From NCBI RefSeq assembly GCF_017883985.1, contig NZ_PRDG01000002.1, forward strand, positions 372,001 through 436,000: a DNA stretch of 64,000 nucleotides. Reading direction: 5' to 3'. Numbering within the stretch: position 1 is the first letter of the stretch; every line of letters starts with the position of its first letter. Below the pieces are notes generated by a model. It was given only the letters and a program-made list of their open reading frames with translations, was not told the DNA's origin and did not search any database. Source of the stretch: Streptococcus oricebi (GTDB lineage Bacteria; Bacillota; Bacilli; Lactobacillales; Streptococcaceae). This document shows positions 54,272 through 63,208 of this stretch, piece by piece. Position numbers and translations under genes: made by a program.

Positions 54272-54960
54272 AGCTCCTTGACTACATAAGTAAAGAGGGC
54301 GAAGTCCTCTGGCCGACTACCAAAGAGGAACTCGGGATGCCACTGGACACCTAGGTAGGGAAAGCCGTCTGTCGTTTTGATGGCCTCAATTACTTGATCC
54401 TTGGGATCGCGGGCAATCACTTCTAGATTTTGAGCCAAATCCTTGATACTTTGGTGGTGGAAGGAGTTGATTTGAGACTTAGCTCCATAAATATCAAAAA
54501 GGATAGAGCCGGGCTCTGTCACCATTTCTTGACTGGTATATTCTGCCGAATTATCCTGCCAGTGGTGCTCGATTTCCTGGTTGAGGCTACCGCCCATGGC
54601 AACATTGAAGAGCTGGGTACCTCGACAGACGGTAAAAAGGGGCTTGTTTTGCTTAATGGCCTCTTCGATAATGGCCAGCTCAAACTTATCACGCCCTAAA
54701 TGGTAGTCATCACTGTCAATCTTTTTTTCCTCTCCATAGAATTGAGGTGAGACATTCTGACCGCCAGTGATGATGATTTTATCGACCATTTCAACATAGG
54801 ATTTGGCCATTTCTGAATCGCCAATCGGGAGGATAAGTGGAATCCCTCCAGCCTCTTTGACCCCCTGGACAAAACCGGTTGCCGAATAGCTCAGCAAGAT
54901 GTCATTGTCCTCGGGATTTTTTCGCTCATTACCGGTAATACCAATAATTGCTTTTTTCAT
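54268..54960 (-). CDS. Class I glutamine amidotransferase, gamma-Glu-GABA hydrolase-like
   Basis: 230 residues. '[18 protein letters not shown]' holds the nucleophile Cys; 'GVQWHPEF' holds the His and Glu. '[17 protein letters not shown]' is typical of peptidase C26 (PuuD-like). The physiological substrate in streptococci is not established. It lies 23 bp downstream of rex and probably shares its transcript. Confidence 0.87.
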   Translation of the reverse strand: MKKAIIGITGNERKNPEDNDILLSYSATGFVQGVKEAGGIPLILPIGDSEMAKSYVEMVDKIIITGGQNVSPQFYGEEKKIDSDDYHLGRDKFELAIIEEAIKQNKPLFTVCRGTQLFNVAMGGSLNQEIEHHWQDNSAEYTSQEMVTEPGSILFDIYGAKSQINSFHHQSIKDLAQNLEVIARDPKDQVIEAIKTTDGFPYLGVQWHPEFLFGSRPEDFALFTYVVKEL

Positions 54961-54983
54961 AAATGTTTGTTCTCTTTCTAAGA

Positions 54984-55625
54984 CTAATCTTTCTTCATAA
55001 AATAGAGTAGGGTTTGTAGTTCGCTAGTCAAATCGACATACTGGACGACCACATCCTTGGGCAGATTGAGGTGGACGGGTGAAAAGCTTAAGATTCCTTT
55101 GATACCAGCTTGGACCAGGATGCTAGCTACTTCCTGAGCCTTGACACTGGGAACAGAGAGGATGGCTGTTTTAATATCAGCTCCCTGGATCTTTTCCCTG
55201 ATTTGGGAAATTCCGTAAATGGGAATGCTGTCAGAGCTGGTCTTTCCGACATCTGGATGGTCATCAGTATCAAAGGCCATGACAATTTTCATTTTATTTC
55301 GTTCATGGAAGCGGTAGTGGAGCAGGGCCCGTCCCATATTTCCGACACCGACCAACATGACATTGGTGATGGAATTATCATGGAGAAGTTCAGCGAAAAA
55401 GTTCATCAGCTTTTTGACATCATAGCCAAAACCGCGTCGACCGAGCTCACCAAAGTAGGAAAAGTCGCGCCTGACCGTAGCCGAGTCAATACCGATAGCT
55501 TCGGCGATTTGCTTGGAGTTGGCCTTTTCGATGCGCTCAGCATGGAATCGTTTGAAAATGCGGTAGTATAGCGAGAGTCGCTTTGCGGTTGCTCTTGGAA
55601 TAGTTGTCTGTTTATCAGTTTTCAC
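54984..55625 (-). CDS. rex: Redox-sensing transcriptional repressor Rex
   Basis: 213 residues from a GTG that follows 'AAAGGGTG'; the in-frame ATG 18 nt upstream has no ribosome site. The winged helix (about 8-75, '[19 protein letters not shown]') precedes a Rossmann domain '[17 protein letters not shown]' that binds NADH/NAD+. Rex represses fermentation genes such as ldh and adh when NAD+ is high. The upstream 'TTGTGAA' half-site (about 55661-55667) may allow self-control. Confidence 0.94.
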   Translation of the reverse strand: MKTDKQTTIPRATAKRLSLYYRIFKRFHAERIEKANSKQIAEAIGIDSATVRRDFSYFGELGRRGFGYDVKKLMNFFAELLHDNSITNVMLVGVGNMGRALLHYRFHERNKMKIVMAFDTDDHPDVGKTSSDSIPIYGISQIREKIQGADIKTAILSVPSVKAQEVASILVQAGIKGILSFSPVHLNLPKDVVVQYVDLTSELQTLLYFMKKD

Positions 55626-55735
55626 GATATCACACCCTTTCATTACTATTTTATAGAAAGATTGTGAAAAAATCAACTTTATCAACACAGAAAAACTAAG
55701 AGAGGTCCCTTAGTTTTTTCTTACTATGTTCAGTC

Positions 55736-55957
55736 CTAATTTTCGTAGGGACTGAGATCAAAGTTGGACATGCTACGATAAAGGTCGCCGATATTTCCCT
55801 TATAAGGAAGTTCTTGTCCCTTATAGGTCAAGCTAGCGACTGGTAGGTAGTCTGGAATAGTCAAACAACCAGATAGGGCTAGTAAAAACTCATCAAAGTT
55901 ATCATAGCTCAGGCTACGTTCGACCTTGTAAGGATCTAAATATTTTAATTCAATCAT
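55736..55957 (-). CDS. DUF4649 family small protein
   Basis: 73 residues, acidic: 'MIELKYLDPYKVERSLSYDN' then 'PDYLPVASLTYKGQELPYKG'. It matches the small DUF4649 group found in streptococci between rex and the iscS operon. Function unknown. 'AAAGGGGG' precedes the ATG. Confidence 0.75.
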   Translation of the reverse strand: MIELKYLDPYKVERSLSYDNFDEFLLALSGCLTIPDYLPVASLTYKGQELPYKGNIGDLYRSMSNFDLSPYEN

Positions 55958-56020
55958 TGTATTTCCCCCTTTTTATGTCTATATTATACTGCAAAAAGTT
56001 GAAAAGTGTTAATGATTTGC

Positions 56021-56368
56021 TTACTGTTCCTTCTTGCTGAAGATTTCCCGCTCAACTAGGCTATCCATGAGGAAGTAGAATTTTTCCTGAATGATGTGGT
56101 TGTCTTCCGACTTGAAAATATCAACCAGACGTAGACCAGACTTGTCGGTAATGTTGATTTTAAAGGCTGTCATATCTGAATTGATAATGATTTTCAGTAA
56201 AAAGCCATTGCCGCTGTTAGGTATAGCCTCTAAGAGCCGGGTGAGTTCAAAATTTCCAACCTTGGTTTGACTAAAGGTATTGTCACGCAGGGTGAATTTT
56301 TTAACCTTGTTTCCAATAGTATATGTGTAGAGACAGTTTTTTAAGCTAACGCTTGTTTGAAAAGCCAT
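56021..56368 (-). CDS. DUF1831 protein
   Basis: 115 residues. 'YTYTIGNKVKKFTLRDNTF' and 'RLLEAIPNSGNGFLLKI' fit DUF1831, a small alpha/beta family found beside cysteine desulfurase genes in lactic acid bacteria. It is 1 bp from iscS, so the two are co-translated and may act together. Reaction unknown. Confidence 0.8.
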   Translation of the reverse strand: MAFQTSVSLKNCLYTYTIGNKVKKFTLRDNTFSQTKVGNFELTRLLEAIPNSGNGFLLKIIINSDMTAFKINITDKSGLRLVDIFKSEDNHIIQEKFYFLMDSLVEREIFSKKEQ

Positions 56369-56369
56369 C

Positions 56370-57491
56370 TTATCCTCCTAAAATTTCTTTTAATTTTTCA
56401 ACAAATAGGTTCATTTCAGCCAGGCTGTTTTGATCAGAAAGGCTGATGCGGACTGATTCGGTCAGCCGGGTTGAGTTAGGTCCGTAAAAGGCCGCTAGAA
56501 CATGACTGGGCTCGATTGTCCCAGCCGTACAGGCAGAGCCAGTAGAGATAGAAATCCCTGCCAAGTCCAGGCGCAGAAGCAGGGAGTCATTGGTTACTTT
56601 GGGAAAGCCGATATTGATAATATGGGGTAGTTGGGGTTGGGCCTGGTTGAGGTAGAAGTCGATTTGATCTTGCTCTAATTGACTTAGGACTTCTTGCCTT
56701 AAGCCTTCTACCTTATCCAACTTGTCTTGATAGTTATCTAAGCTTTCTTCAAGAGCAACTACCATCGCCTGGATGGCTGCTAGATTTTCCGTACCTGCCC
56801 GTCTTTTATTTTCCTGACTGCCGCCATGTAGTAGTTTATCAAATTGGACCTGCTTGGCATAGAGGAAGCCTACCCCCTTGGGGCCGTGGAATTTGTGGGC
56901 CGAAGCTGAAAGAAAGTCAACCCCTAGCTCTTGGAGGTTTATAGGAAGTTTTCCCATAACCTGGACAGCATCTACATGGTAGGCTGCTGGGTGGTCCTTT
57001 AGAAGTTGGCTGATTTCTTGAATGGGCAAGAGATAGCCAGTTTCATTGTTGGCATACATGGTGGAAACCAGGATTGTATCGGGTCTCAAAGCTTCCTGGA
57101 CTTGTTGAGCAGTGATTTTCCCGTCCTTGGGCTTTATGTAGCTGGCCTCAAAGCCGAATCTATCCACCAAATACTGGATAGTATCTAGGACAGAATGATG
57201 CTCAATAGCAGTTGTAATTAAGTGTTTCCCCCGATTTTGATGGGCTAGGGCATAACCCTTGATAGCTAGATTGTTGCTCTCTGTTCCCCCAGAAGTGAAA
57301 ATTAAATCCTGGTCTTGGCAATTTAAAAGTTGGGCCAGTCTAGACCTGGCTTGACGCAGGATTTTACTGGCTGCTCGGCCGTGGCTATGGGTGCTGGAAG
57401 GATTGCCAAAGGTCTCTTCTAGCACCTGAATCATGGCAGTCAGGGCAGCTTGCGATAGGGGGCTGGTAGCTGCATTGTCTAAATAAATCAC
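56370..57491 (-). CDS. iscS: Cysteine desulfurase (NifS/IscS type)
   Basis: 373 residues. 'YLDNAATSPLS' at the N terminus, 'FTSGGTESNNLAIKG', the PLP-lysine in 'SASAHKFHGPKGVGFLY', and the Cys loop 'GSACTAGTIEPSHVL'. It takes sulfur from cysteine for tRNA thiolation or Fe-S assembly. It is 9 bp downstream of prs in one operon. Confidence 0.95.
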   Translation of the reverse strand: MIYLDNAATSPLSQAALTAMIQVLEETFGNPSSTHSHGRAASKILRQARSRLAQLLNCQDQDLIFTSGGTESNNLAIKGYALAHQNRGKHLITTAIEHHSVLDTIQYLVDRFGFEASYIKPKDGKITAQQVQEALRPDTILVSTMYANNETGYLLPIQEISQLLKDHPAAYHVDAVQVMGKLPINLQELGVDFLSASAHKFHGPKGVGFLYAKQVQFDKLLHGGSQENKRRAGTENLAAIQAMVVALEESLDNYQDKLDKVEGLRQEVLSQLEQDQIDFYLNQAQPQLPHIINIGFPKVTNDSLLLRLDLAGISISTGSACTAGTIEPSHVLAAFYGPNSTRLTESVRISLSDQNSLAEMNLFVEKLKEILGG

Positions 57492-57500
57492 CTTATCACC

Positions 57501-58472
57501 CTAATCCTTTTTTTGGTAAGAAAAGAGAGGACTGACTGGGCGGCGTTCATGAATCCGCAGGATTGCGTCTCCCATCAGCTCGCTAGCTGTAATATACTTG
57601 AGATTTTTAGGCGTTTTCTCCTTGGTAGCCACAGAGTCTGTAACCAAAATTTCCTTGATCGGAGCGGCATCGATTTTTTCGGCAGCTCCCTTGACAAAGA
57701 GGCCATGGCTGGAAACGGCATAAATCTCTACTGCACCAGCATCGTGGACAATCTTAGCTGCCTCAGAGAAGGTCCGACCAGTATTTAAAATATCATCAAT
57801 CAGGATGGCTTTCTTGCCAGCCACATCTCCGATGATGTAGCCCTCACTACGTTCGGAGTCGTCTTGGGCATAGTCGATAATAGCGATAGGGGCATCTAGA
57901 TGCTCGGCTAAACTCCTGGCCCGCTTAACGCCAGAATTTTTCGGACTAACCACGACCACATCTTCACCGGTCAAGCCCATTTTGCAGTAATGCTCAGCAA
58001 AAAGTGGAACCGTATAGAGATTGTCGACCGGAATATCAAAGAAACCTTGGACTTGGACGGCATGTAAATCAAGGGTTAAAACCCGGGTCACTCCGGCCTT
58101 GACCAACATATTGGCTACCAATTTAGCTGTGATAGGCTCGCGGGGAGCGGCGGTCCGGTCCTGGCGGGCATAGCCAAAGTAAGGAATGACTAGGTTGACC
58201 GAGTTGGCACTGGCCCGGTTGCAGGCATCGACCATAATCAAGAGTTCCATCAGGTGGTTGTTGACTGGAAAGCTAGTAGATTGGATGATGTAGATATCAA
58301 ATCCCCGGACACTTTCTTCAATATTGATTTGAATTTCACCGTCGGAAAATTGGCGGGAAGATAATTTTCCAAGAGGAACACCGATGGCTTGGGAAATTTT
58401 TTCGGCCATTGGATAGTTGGAATTGAGGGCAAACAACTTCATTTGCTTCTTATCGGTTCTTAGACTGACCAT
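57501..58472 (-). CDS. prs: Ribose-phosphate pyrophosphokinase
   Basis: 323 residues. 'LKLFALNSN'-type start, '[16 protein letters not shown]', '[20 protein letters not shown]', '[17 protein letters not shown]', and the PRPP loop '[17 protein letters not shown]'. It makes PRPP for nucleotide and amino-acid synthesis, including the PyrE substrate. 'AAAGGAG' precedes the ATG. Confidence 0.97.
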   Translation of the reverse strand: MVSLRTDKKQMKLFALNSNYPMAEKISQAIGVPLGKLSSRQFSDGEIQINIEESVRGFDIYIIQSTSFPVNNHLMELLIMVDACNRASANSVNLVIPYFGYARQDRTAAPREPITAKLVANMLVKAGVTRVLTLDLHAVQVQGFFDIPVDNLYTVPLFAEHYCKMGLTGEDVVVVSPKNSGVKRARSLAEHLDAPIAIIDYAQDDSERSEGYIIGDVAGKKAILIDDILNTGRTFSEAAKIVHDAGAVEIYAVSSHGLFVKGAAEKIDAAPIKEILVTDSVATKEKTPKNLKYITASELMGDAILRIHERRPVSPLFSYQKKD

Positions 58473-58572
58473 TGCTTTTAAGACTCCTTTTTTAGAGCTA
58501 GGACTAGCTCTTGAAACTAGCGCTAGCGACTTGCTTTACAATATATCATTTTACCAAAAAAAATGGATTTTT

Positions 58573-59142
58573 TCAGCTTTTTACCAGCTTTTGGCTGAAG
58601 CGGGCAATTTTACTTTTAAGATGCTTATAAGTGATGCCCTGGTCCTGTAAAAATTTGAGGAAATCTTCCTTGCCTTTTGAGGCATCTGTGACTTCGACCT
58701 CTAGCTCATAGTCTCTAATATCGAAATATTCATTTTGGTCCAGGGCTAGGAGGCCAATTTTATCAGCTTTTTCCCTGCGCCAGGTTTTTAGATGACCCAA
58801 AATCCCCAACTGGTCAAGCGGAATCTGCCTTTCCAGTAGTAAATCCCGGATGGTCCCTGAAGGGAGAGAAAAAGAGGTCAGTAGCTCTTGGACTTGTCCA
58901 GAAGTTAGCTCTTGATTGTATTCCATGCTGCCGACCTTTTGGGGGATTTTTAGGGTCAGTTCGCCTGCTTGTCGAAAGGTCCGAATCCGCAGGGCCAGTC
59001 TTTTGCTAGCCAGGAGAAAGTCGGAACTATCGATATAGTAGTTGGTCTGCTCTAGGGCAGGAAGATTTCCAAAATAAGCCAACAAGGACTGAAATTCTTG
59101 CTGGGTCAGGCCGGTTTTAAATTCGATTTCTAGGTGATTCAT
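58573..59142 (-). CDS. CYTH-domain protein
   Basis: 189 residues from the ATG at 59142 (ribosome site AAAGGA); a TTG at 59166 is less likely. 'LEIEFKTGL' carries the ExExK of the tunnel fold, and 'LALRIRTF', 'LTLKIPQ' and 'YELEVEV' are further charged strands. CYTH enzymes act on triphosphates. Here it is divergent from relQ, an association kept in streptococci, so a link to (p)ppGpp or polyphosphate metabolism is possible but not shown. Confidence 0.88.
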   Translation of the reverse strand: MNHLEIEFKTGLTQQEFQSLLAYFGNLPALEQTNYYIDSSDFLLASKRLALRIRTFRQAGELTLKIPQKVGSMEYNQELTSGQVQELLTSFSLPSGTIRDLLLERQIPLDQLGILGHLKTWRREKADKIGLLALDQNEYFDIRDYELEVEVTDASKGKEDFLKFLQDQGITYKHLKSKIARFSQKLVKS

Positions 59143-59176
59143 GCTGAGTCCTTTTCTTTTTTTCAAGCCATTTTTA

Positions 59177-59185
59177 TGTTATAAT
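59177..59185 (+). promoter_or_regulatory. Promoter of the relQ-nadK-rluD operon
   Basis: TGT followed by TATAAT (59180-59185), an extended -10, 58 bp before relQ. Confidence 0.6.
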
Positions 59186-59242
59186 AACTCTTGTACTTAT
59201 TTTATAAAAAATGCAGGAAAATAACAAGGTGAGTGAGGACAG

Positions 59243-59911
59243 ATGCTAGATTGGGAAGATTTTTTAGACCCCTACATCCAGGCGGTTGGTGAATTAAAAA
59301 TTAAACTGAGGGGAATCCGCAAGCAGTACCGCAAGCAAAAGCGGCATTCGCCCATCGAGTTTGTCACCGGCCGGGTCAAGCATGTCGAGAGCATCAAGGA
59401 AAAGATGCTCTTAAGAAACATCAAGGAAGAAAATCTGGCCCAGGATATGCAGGATATTGCTGGTTTAAGGATTATGGTCCAGTTTGTCGATGATGTGGAT
59501 GAAGTTTTGGAGGTCTTGCGCCGCCGTAAGGATATGAAAATTGTCCAGGAGCGAGATTATATCAGGCACAAAAAGGCCAGTGGTTACCGCAGCTACCATG
59601 TAATCATTGAATATCCAGTTGAGACCATTAGGGGGAATGAAGTGATTTTGGCTGAAATTCAAATTAGGACCCTATCCATGAATTTCTGGGCGACCATTGA
59701 GCATTCCTTGAATTACAAGTATAAGGGAGAATTTCCTCAAGAAATCAAGGAAAGACTAGAAACAACAGCTAAAATCGCCTACCAGTTGGACGAAGAAATG
59801 GGGAAAATCCGCGACGATATTCAAGAGGCCCAGGCCTTGTTTGACCCCCTTTATCGTAAAATGAATGATGGTGTTGGAAATAGTGATGATACAGATGAAG
59901 AATACAGATAA
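59243..59911 (+). CDS. relQ: Small alarmone synthetase RelQ
   Basis: 222 residues. A single (p)ppGpp synthetase domain without hydrolase: '[16 protein letters not shown]', '[18 protein letters not shown]', '[19 protein letters not shown]' and '[21 protein letters not shown]' are the catalytic and nucleotide-binding blocks. It makes ppGpp or pppGpp in stress. Its end overlaps the nadK start, so the genes are coupled. Confidence 0.94.
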   Translation: MLDWEDFLDPYIQAVGELKIKLRGIRKQYRKQKRHSPIEFVTGRVKHVESIKEKMLLRNIKEENLAQDMQDIAGLRIMVQFVDDVDEVLEVLRRRKDMKIVQERDYIRHKKASGYRSYHVIIEYPVETIRGNEVILAEIQIRTLSMNFWATIEHSLNYKYKGEFPQEIKERLETTAKIAYQLDEEMGKIRDDIQEAQALFDPLYRKMNDGVGNSDDTDEEYR

Positions 59912-60713
59912 AAAAATTGCAATTATCAGCAACCATAAACCCCAGAGTGAAGAAGTCTGTCGGGCCTTGAAGCAGAAGTTGAGACAGAACAACTTCATTT
60001 TGACTAGCAAAAATCCCGATGTCGTTATTTCGGTCGGAGGAGACGGCATGCTGCTGTCGGCCTTTCACAAATACGAGGATCAGCTAGATCGTGTCCGCTT
60101 TGTCGGTGTCCATACAGGCCACCTAGGCTTTTATACCGATTATCGGGACTTTGAAATCGATAAACTAGTGGATAATTTAAAGCTGGATACTGGGGCCCAG
60201 GTCTCCTACCCCATCTTGAATGTTAAGATTATACTGGGTAATGGCGAGGTTAAGACCATGCGGGCCTTGAATGAAGCGACTATAAAAAGGACCGACCGGA
60301 CCATGGTGGTTGATTTGATTATCAATCATGTGCATTTTGAACGCTTTCGGGGGGACGGGATTTCAGTTTCTACCCCAACGGGCAGTACTGCCTATAATAA
60401 ATCACTAGGCGGGGCGGTTCTCCACCCGACCATTGAAGCCTTACAGGTGGCAGAAGTGGCCAGTCTAAATAACCGGGTCTATCGGACCCTGGGCTCATCG
60501 ATTATTGTACCTAAAAAGGACAAGATTGAACTGGTGCCAGCCCGCAGTGACCAGCACACCATCTCCATTGACAATCGGACCTTGAACCTCAAGGATGTGG
60601 TGCGGATTGAATACCAGATTGACCAACACAAGATTCATTTCCTAGCCAGTCCCAGCCATACCAGTTTCTGGAATCGGGTCAAGGATGCCTTTATCGGTGA
60701 GGCTGACAAATGA
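59895..60713 (+). CDS. nadK: NAD kinase
   Basis: About 272 residues. '[19 protein letters not shown]' (GGDG), '[15 protein letters not shown]' and '[21 protein letters not shown]' mark the family. It makes NADP+ from NAD+. The start is uncertain: 59895 matches the usual N terminus, and an ATG at 59865 also exists inside relQ. It overlaps the next gene by 4 bp. Confidence 0.94.
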   Translation: MKNTDKKIAIISNHKPQSEEVCRALKQKLRQNNFILTSKNPDVVISVGGDGMLLSAFHKYEDQLDRVRFVGVHTGHLGFYTDYRDFEIDKLVDNLKLDTGAQVSYPILNVKIILGNGEVKTMRALNEATIKRTDRTMVVDLIINHVHFERFRGDGISVSTPTGSTAYNKSLGGAVLHPTIEALQVAEVASLNNRVYRTLGSSIIVPKKDKIELVPARSDQHTISIDNRTLNLKDVVRIEYQIDQHKIHFLASPSHTSFWNRVKDAFIGEADK

Positions 60714-61618
60714 GATTTGAGTTTACAGTTGATGAGCATGTCAAGGTAAAGACTTTCTTAAAGAGACATGAAATCTCCAAGGCCCTGCTGGCCAAGATTA
60801 AATACCGGGGCGGCCAGATTTTGGTCAATAACCAGCCCCAGTTTGCTACCTATTTGCTGGATGTCGGCGACCATTTAATCGTGGATATTCCGCGGGAGGA
60901 AGCCTTTGAGAAACTAGAGGCAGTCGATAAGGACTTAAGCATTGTCTATGAAGATGACCATTTTTTGATCCTGGACAAACCATCTGGAGTGGCTTCCATT
61001 CCCAGTATCAATCATTCCAACACCATGGCCAACTATGTCAAAGCCTACTATATCCGCCAAGCCTATGATAATCAGCAGGTCCACATAGTCACTCGTCTGG
61101 ATCGGGATACATCGGGCCTCATGCTCTTTGCTAAGCACGGCTATGCCCATGCAAGGCTAGATAAGCAGCTACAAAAAAAGACCATAGAAAAGCGCTACTA
61201 TGCCCTGGTCAAGGGAGAGGGAGTTCTAGAAAAAAAGGGAGACATCATCGCCCCCATTGCCAGAAGTGAGGACTCAATCATCACAAGGAGGGTGGCATCA
61301 GGTGGCAAGTACGCCCATACTTCCTACCAAGTCCTAGCCCAGTATGGGGATGTCTACCTAGTGGATATAAAGCTTCATACAGGCCGGACTCACCAGATAA
61401 GGGTGCATTTCTCGCATATTGGTTTTCCTCTTTTAGGAGATGACCTCTATGGTGGCTCTCTAGGAGAGGGCCTTGAACGCCAGGCCCTGCACTGCCATTC
61501 TCTTACCTTTTACAACCCCTTCCAAGCAGAAGTGGTCAAGCAAACAAGTCCTCTTCCCGAGGACTTTCAGAAACTTATCCAAAATTTAAATATTTCAACT
61601 AGAAATAAGGAGTTATAA
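60710..61618 (+). CDS. RluD-type RNA pseudouridine synthase
   Basis: 302 residues. The catalytic Asp lies in '[17 protein letters not shown]'. 'YALVKGEG' and '[20 protein letters not shown]' are further RluA-family motifs. The N-terminal region '[20 protein letters not shown]' looks S4-like. Target RNA is not known. It begins at the ATGA overlap with nadK. Confidence 0.92.
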   Translation: MRFEFTVDEHVKVKTFLKRHEISKALLAKIKYRGGQILVNNQPQFATYLLDVGDHLIVDIPREEAFEKLEAVDKDLSIVYEDDHFLILDKPSGVASIPSINHSNTMANYVKAYYIRQAYDNQQVHIVTRLDRDTSGLMLFAKHGYAHARLDKQLQKKTIEKRYYALVKGEGVLEKKGDIIAPIARSEDSIITRRVASGGKYAHTSYQVLAQYGDVYLVDIKLHTGRTHQIRVHFSHIGFPLLGDDLYGGSLGEGLERQALHCHSLTFYNPFQAEVVKQTSPLPEDFQKLIQNLNISTRNKEL

Positions 61619-61624
61619 CAAACT

Positions 61625-62602
61625 ATGAAAATTTTTGATTCGATCCGTTCGTCCCTTGAAAATAAAGAGGTGAAAATTGTCCTGCCAGAAGGCGAAGAAC
61701 CTCGTATCCTCCAAGCCACCAAGCGCTTGGTCAAAGAAACAAATGTAACCCCAGTTCTTTTGGGAAATCCTGATAAGATTCGCATTTATCTGGAAATCGA
61801 AGGGGTAACTGAGGGCTACCAAATTATTGACCCGCAAAGTTGTTCCTGCTTTGAAGAAATGGTCGCTGCCTTTGTGGAGCGTCGTAAGGGCAAGATTACC
61901 GAGGACGAGGCTCGCCAACTTTTGAAGGAAGATGTCAACTACTTTGGGGTCATGCTGGTTTATCTGGGCAAAGTACAAGGGATGGTTTCAGGTGCAATTC
62001 ATTCGACAGCTAGCACGGTGCGTCCAGCCCTGCAAATCATCAAGACCCTTCCTTGGGTATCACGGACCTCAGGTGCCTTTCTCATGGTGCGTGATGATGA
62101 GCGCTATATTTTCAGCGACTGTGCTATCAATATCGATCCAGATGCAAATATCTTGGCAGAAATAGCTGTTAATTCAGCTGTAACGGCACAAATTTTCGGT
62201 ATTGACCCTAAGGTTGCCATGCTCAGCTATTCGACTAAGGGTAGTGGTTTTGGTGAGAAGGTGGACAAGGTGGTCCAAGCGACCAAGCTAGCTCAAGAAA
62301 TGCGGCCTGATTTACAAATCGACGGCGAATTGCAATTTGACGCGGCTTTTGTCCCTGAAACGGCAGATCTCAAAGCGCCAGGTAGCAAGGTGGCAGGACA
62401 AGCAACTGTCTTTGTCTTTCCAAGTATCGAGGCAGGAAATATCAGCTACAAAATGGCTGAGCGCCTAGGCGGTTTCTCTGCTGTCGGACCAATCTTGCAA
62501 GGACTCAATCACCCAGTCAATGACCTCTCTCGTGGTTGTAATGCTGATGATGTTTACAAGCTTACCTTGATTACAGCCAGCCAGGCGGTTGGACATTATT
62601 AA
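61625..62602 (+). CDS. pta: Phosphate acetyltransferase
   Basis: 325 residues. 'IVLPEGEEPRILQAT' at the start, 'VQGMVSGAIHSTASTVRPAL' and 'AMLSYSTKGSGFGE' and 'VGPILQGLNHPVNDLSRGC' at the end are PTA signatures. It interconverts acetyl-CoA and acetyl phosphate. It is 6 bp after the pseudouridine synthase gene. Confidence 0.96.
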   Translation: MKIFDSIRSSLENKEVKIVLPEGEEPRILQATKRLVKETNVTPVLLGNPDKIRIYLEIEGVTEGYQIIDPQSCSCFEEMVAAFVERRKGKITEDEARQLLKEDVNYFGVMLVYLGKVQGMVSGAIHSTASTVRPALQIIKTLPWVSRTSGAFLMVRDDERYIFSDCAINIDPDANILAEIAVNSAVTAQIFGIDPKVAMLSYSTKGSGFGEKVDKVVQATKLAQEMRPDLQIDGELQFDAAFVPETADLKAPGSKVAGQATVFVFPSIEAGNISYKMAERLGGFSAVGPILQGLNHPVNDLSRGCNADDVYKLTLITASQAVGHY

Positions 62603-62607
62603 AAAGT

Positions 62608-62632
62608 AAAAAGAGCTCAAGCTCTTTTTTGC
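62608..62632 (+). terminator. Terminator of the relQ-pta operon
   Basis: AAAAAGAGC and GCTCTTTTT with a TCAA loop and a T run. Confidence 0.9.
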
Positions 62633-62688
62633 TGCCTTTTGATTCAAAATAAAGTATAATCATAGTAGAAAAGTTAGGAGGAATCACA

Positions 62689-63096
62689 ATGGGATTCGTA
62701 AAGGAAAGTCCTATTCCGGCAGACGGAGTAGAGTTGTTAAAGGAGCATGGTATGTATACCGGTCGGGTGGAACGCGTAAGTAGGTGGGCTACAGAGAGAG
62801 AGATTTATCTAACTTGTATAGATTCTGGGGGACTAGCTGATGAGTTTGCTAATACCTATGGGATGCTTTTTGAGGGCTATGACATTTACTTTGTTGTGCT
62901 ACGATTTTGGACTGTCAAAGACTGGGTTTTTGAGGATAAAAAAGTAGTTGAACCTGCTGAAACTGCACTTGACATTCAAGACCTAGTTATTCCGCCAGAA
63001 TTAGCAAGTAGACGTGATGAGGTCTTAGAGGCTATCGAAGAAGGGATGACGGCATTATTAGTAGATACTATTGCTACAATAAATAAAATTTTTTAA
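62689..63096 (+). CDS. Unknown 135-residue cytoplasmic protein
   Basis: No family recognised. It contains 'GRVERVSRWATEREIYLTCI' and an acidic C-terminal helix 'RRDEVLEAIEEGMTALLVD'. No membrane segment or signal peptide. A TATAAT at 62655-62660 and 'TTAGGAGG' before the ATG indicate that it is expressed on its own. Confidence 0.7.
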   Translation: MGFVKESPIPADGVELLKEHGMYTGRVERVSRWATEREIYLTCIDSGGLADEFANTYGMLFEGYDIYFVVLRFWTVKDWVFEDKKVVEPAETALDIQDLVIPPELASRRDEVLEAIEEGMTALLVDTIATINKIF

Positions 63097-63173
63097 GTAG
63101 GGTAAAAAGGGGATAAAGAATGGTATATAAAAGTAAGGCGGATATTTTAGTTAGCTAAAACTATCTTTCTTTT

Positions 63174-63202
63174 TTGTCCGATAGTTCCACTTATGCTATA
63201 CT
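63174..63202 (+). promoter_or_regulatory. mutY promoter giving a leaderless transcript
   Basis: TTGTCC (63174-63179), a 17-bp spacer and TATACT (63197-63202) with an extended TG. The mutY ATG at 63209 is 6 nt after the -10, and no Shine-Dalgarno sequence is present. Confidence 0.75.
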
Positions 63203-63208
63203 ATTTTT

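Noticed and set aside
55650..55680. Full Rex operator upstream of rex
   Set aside because: Only the TTGTGAA half-site is good; the second half does not match TTCACAA, so I mention it only in the rex entry.
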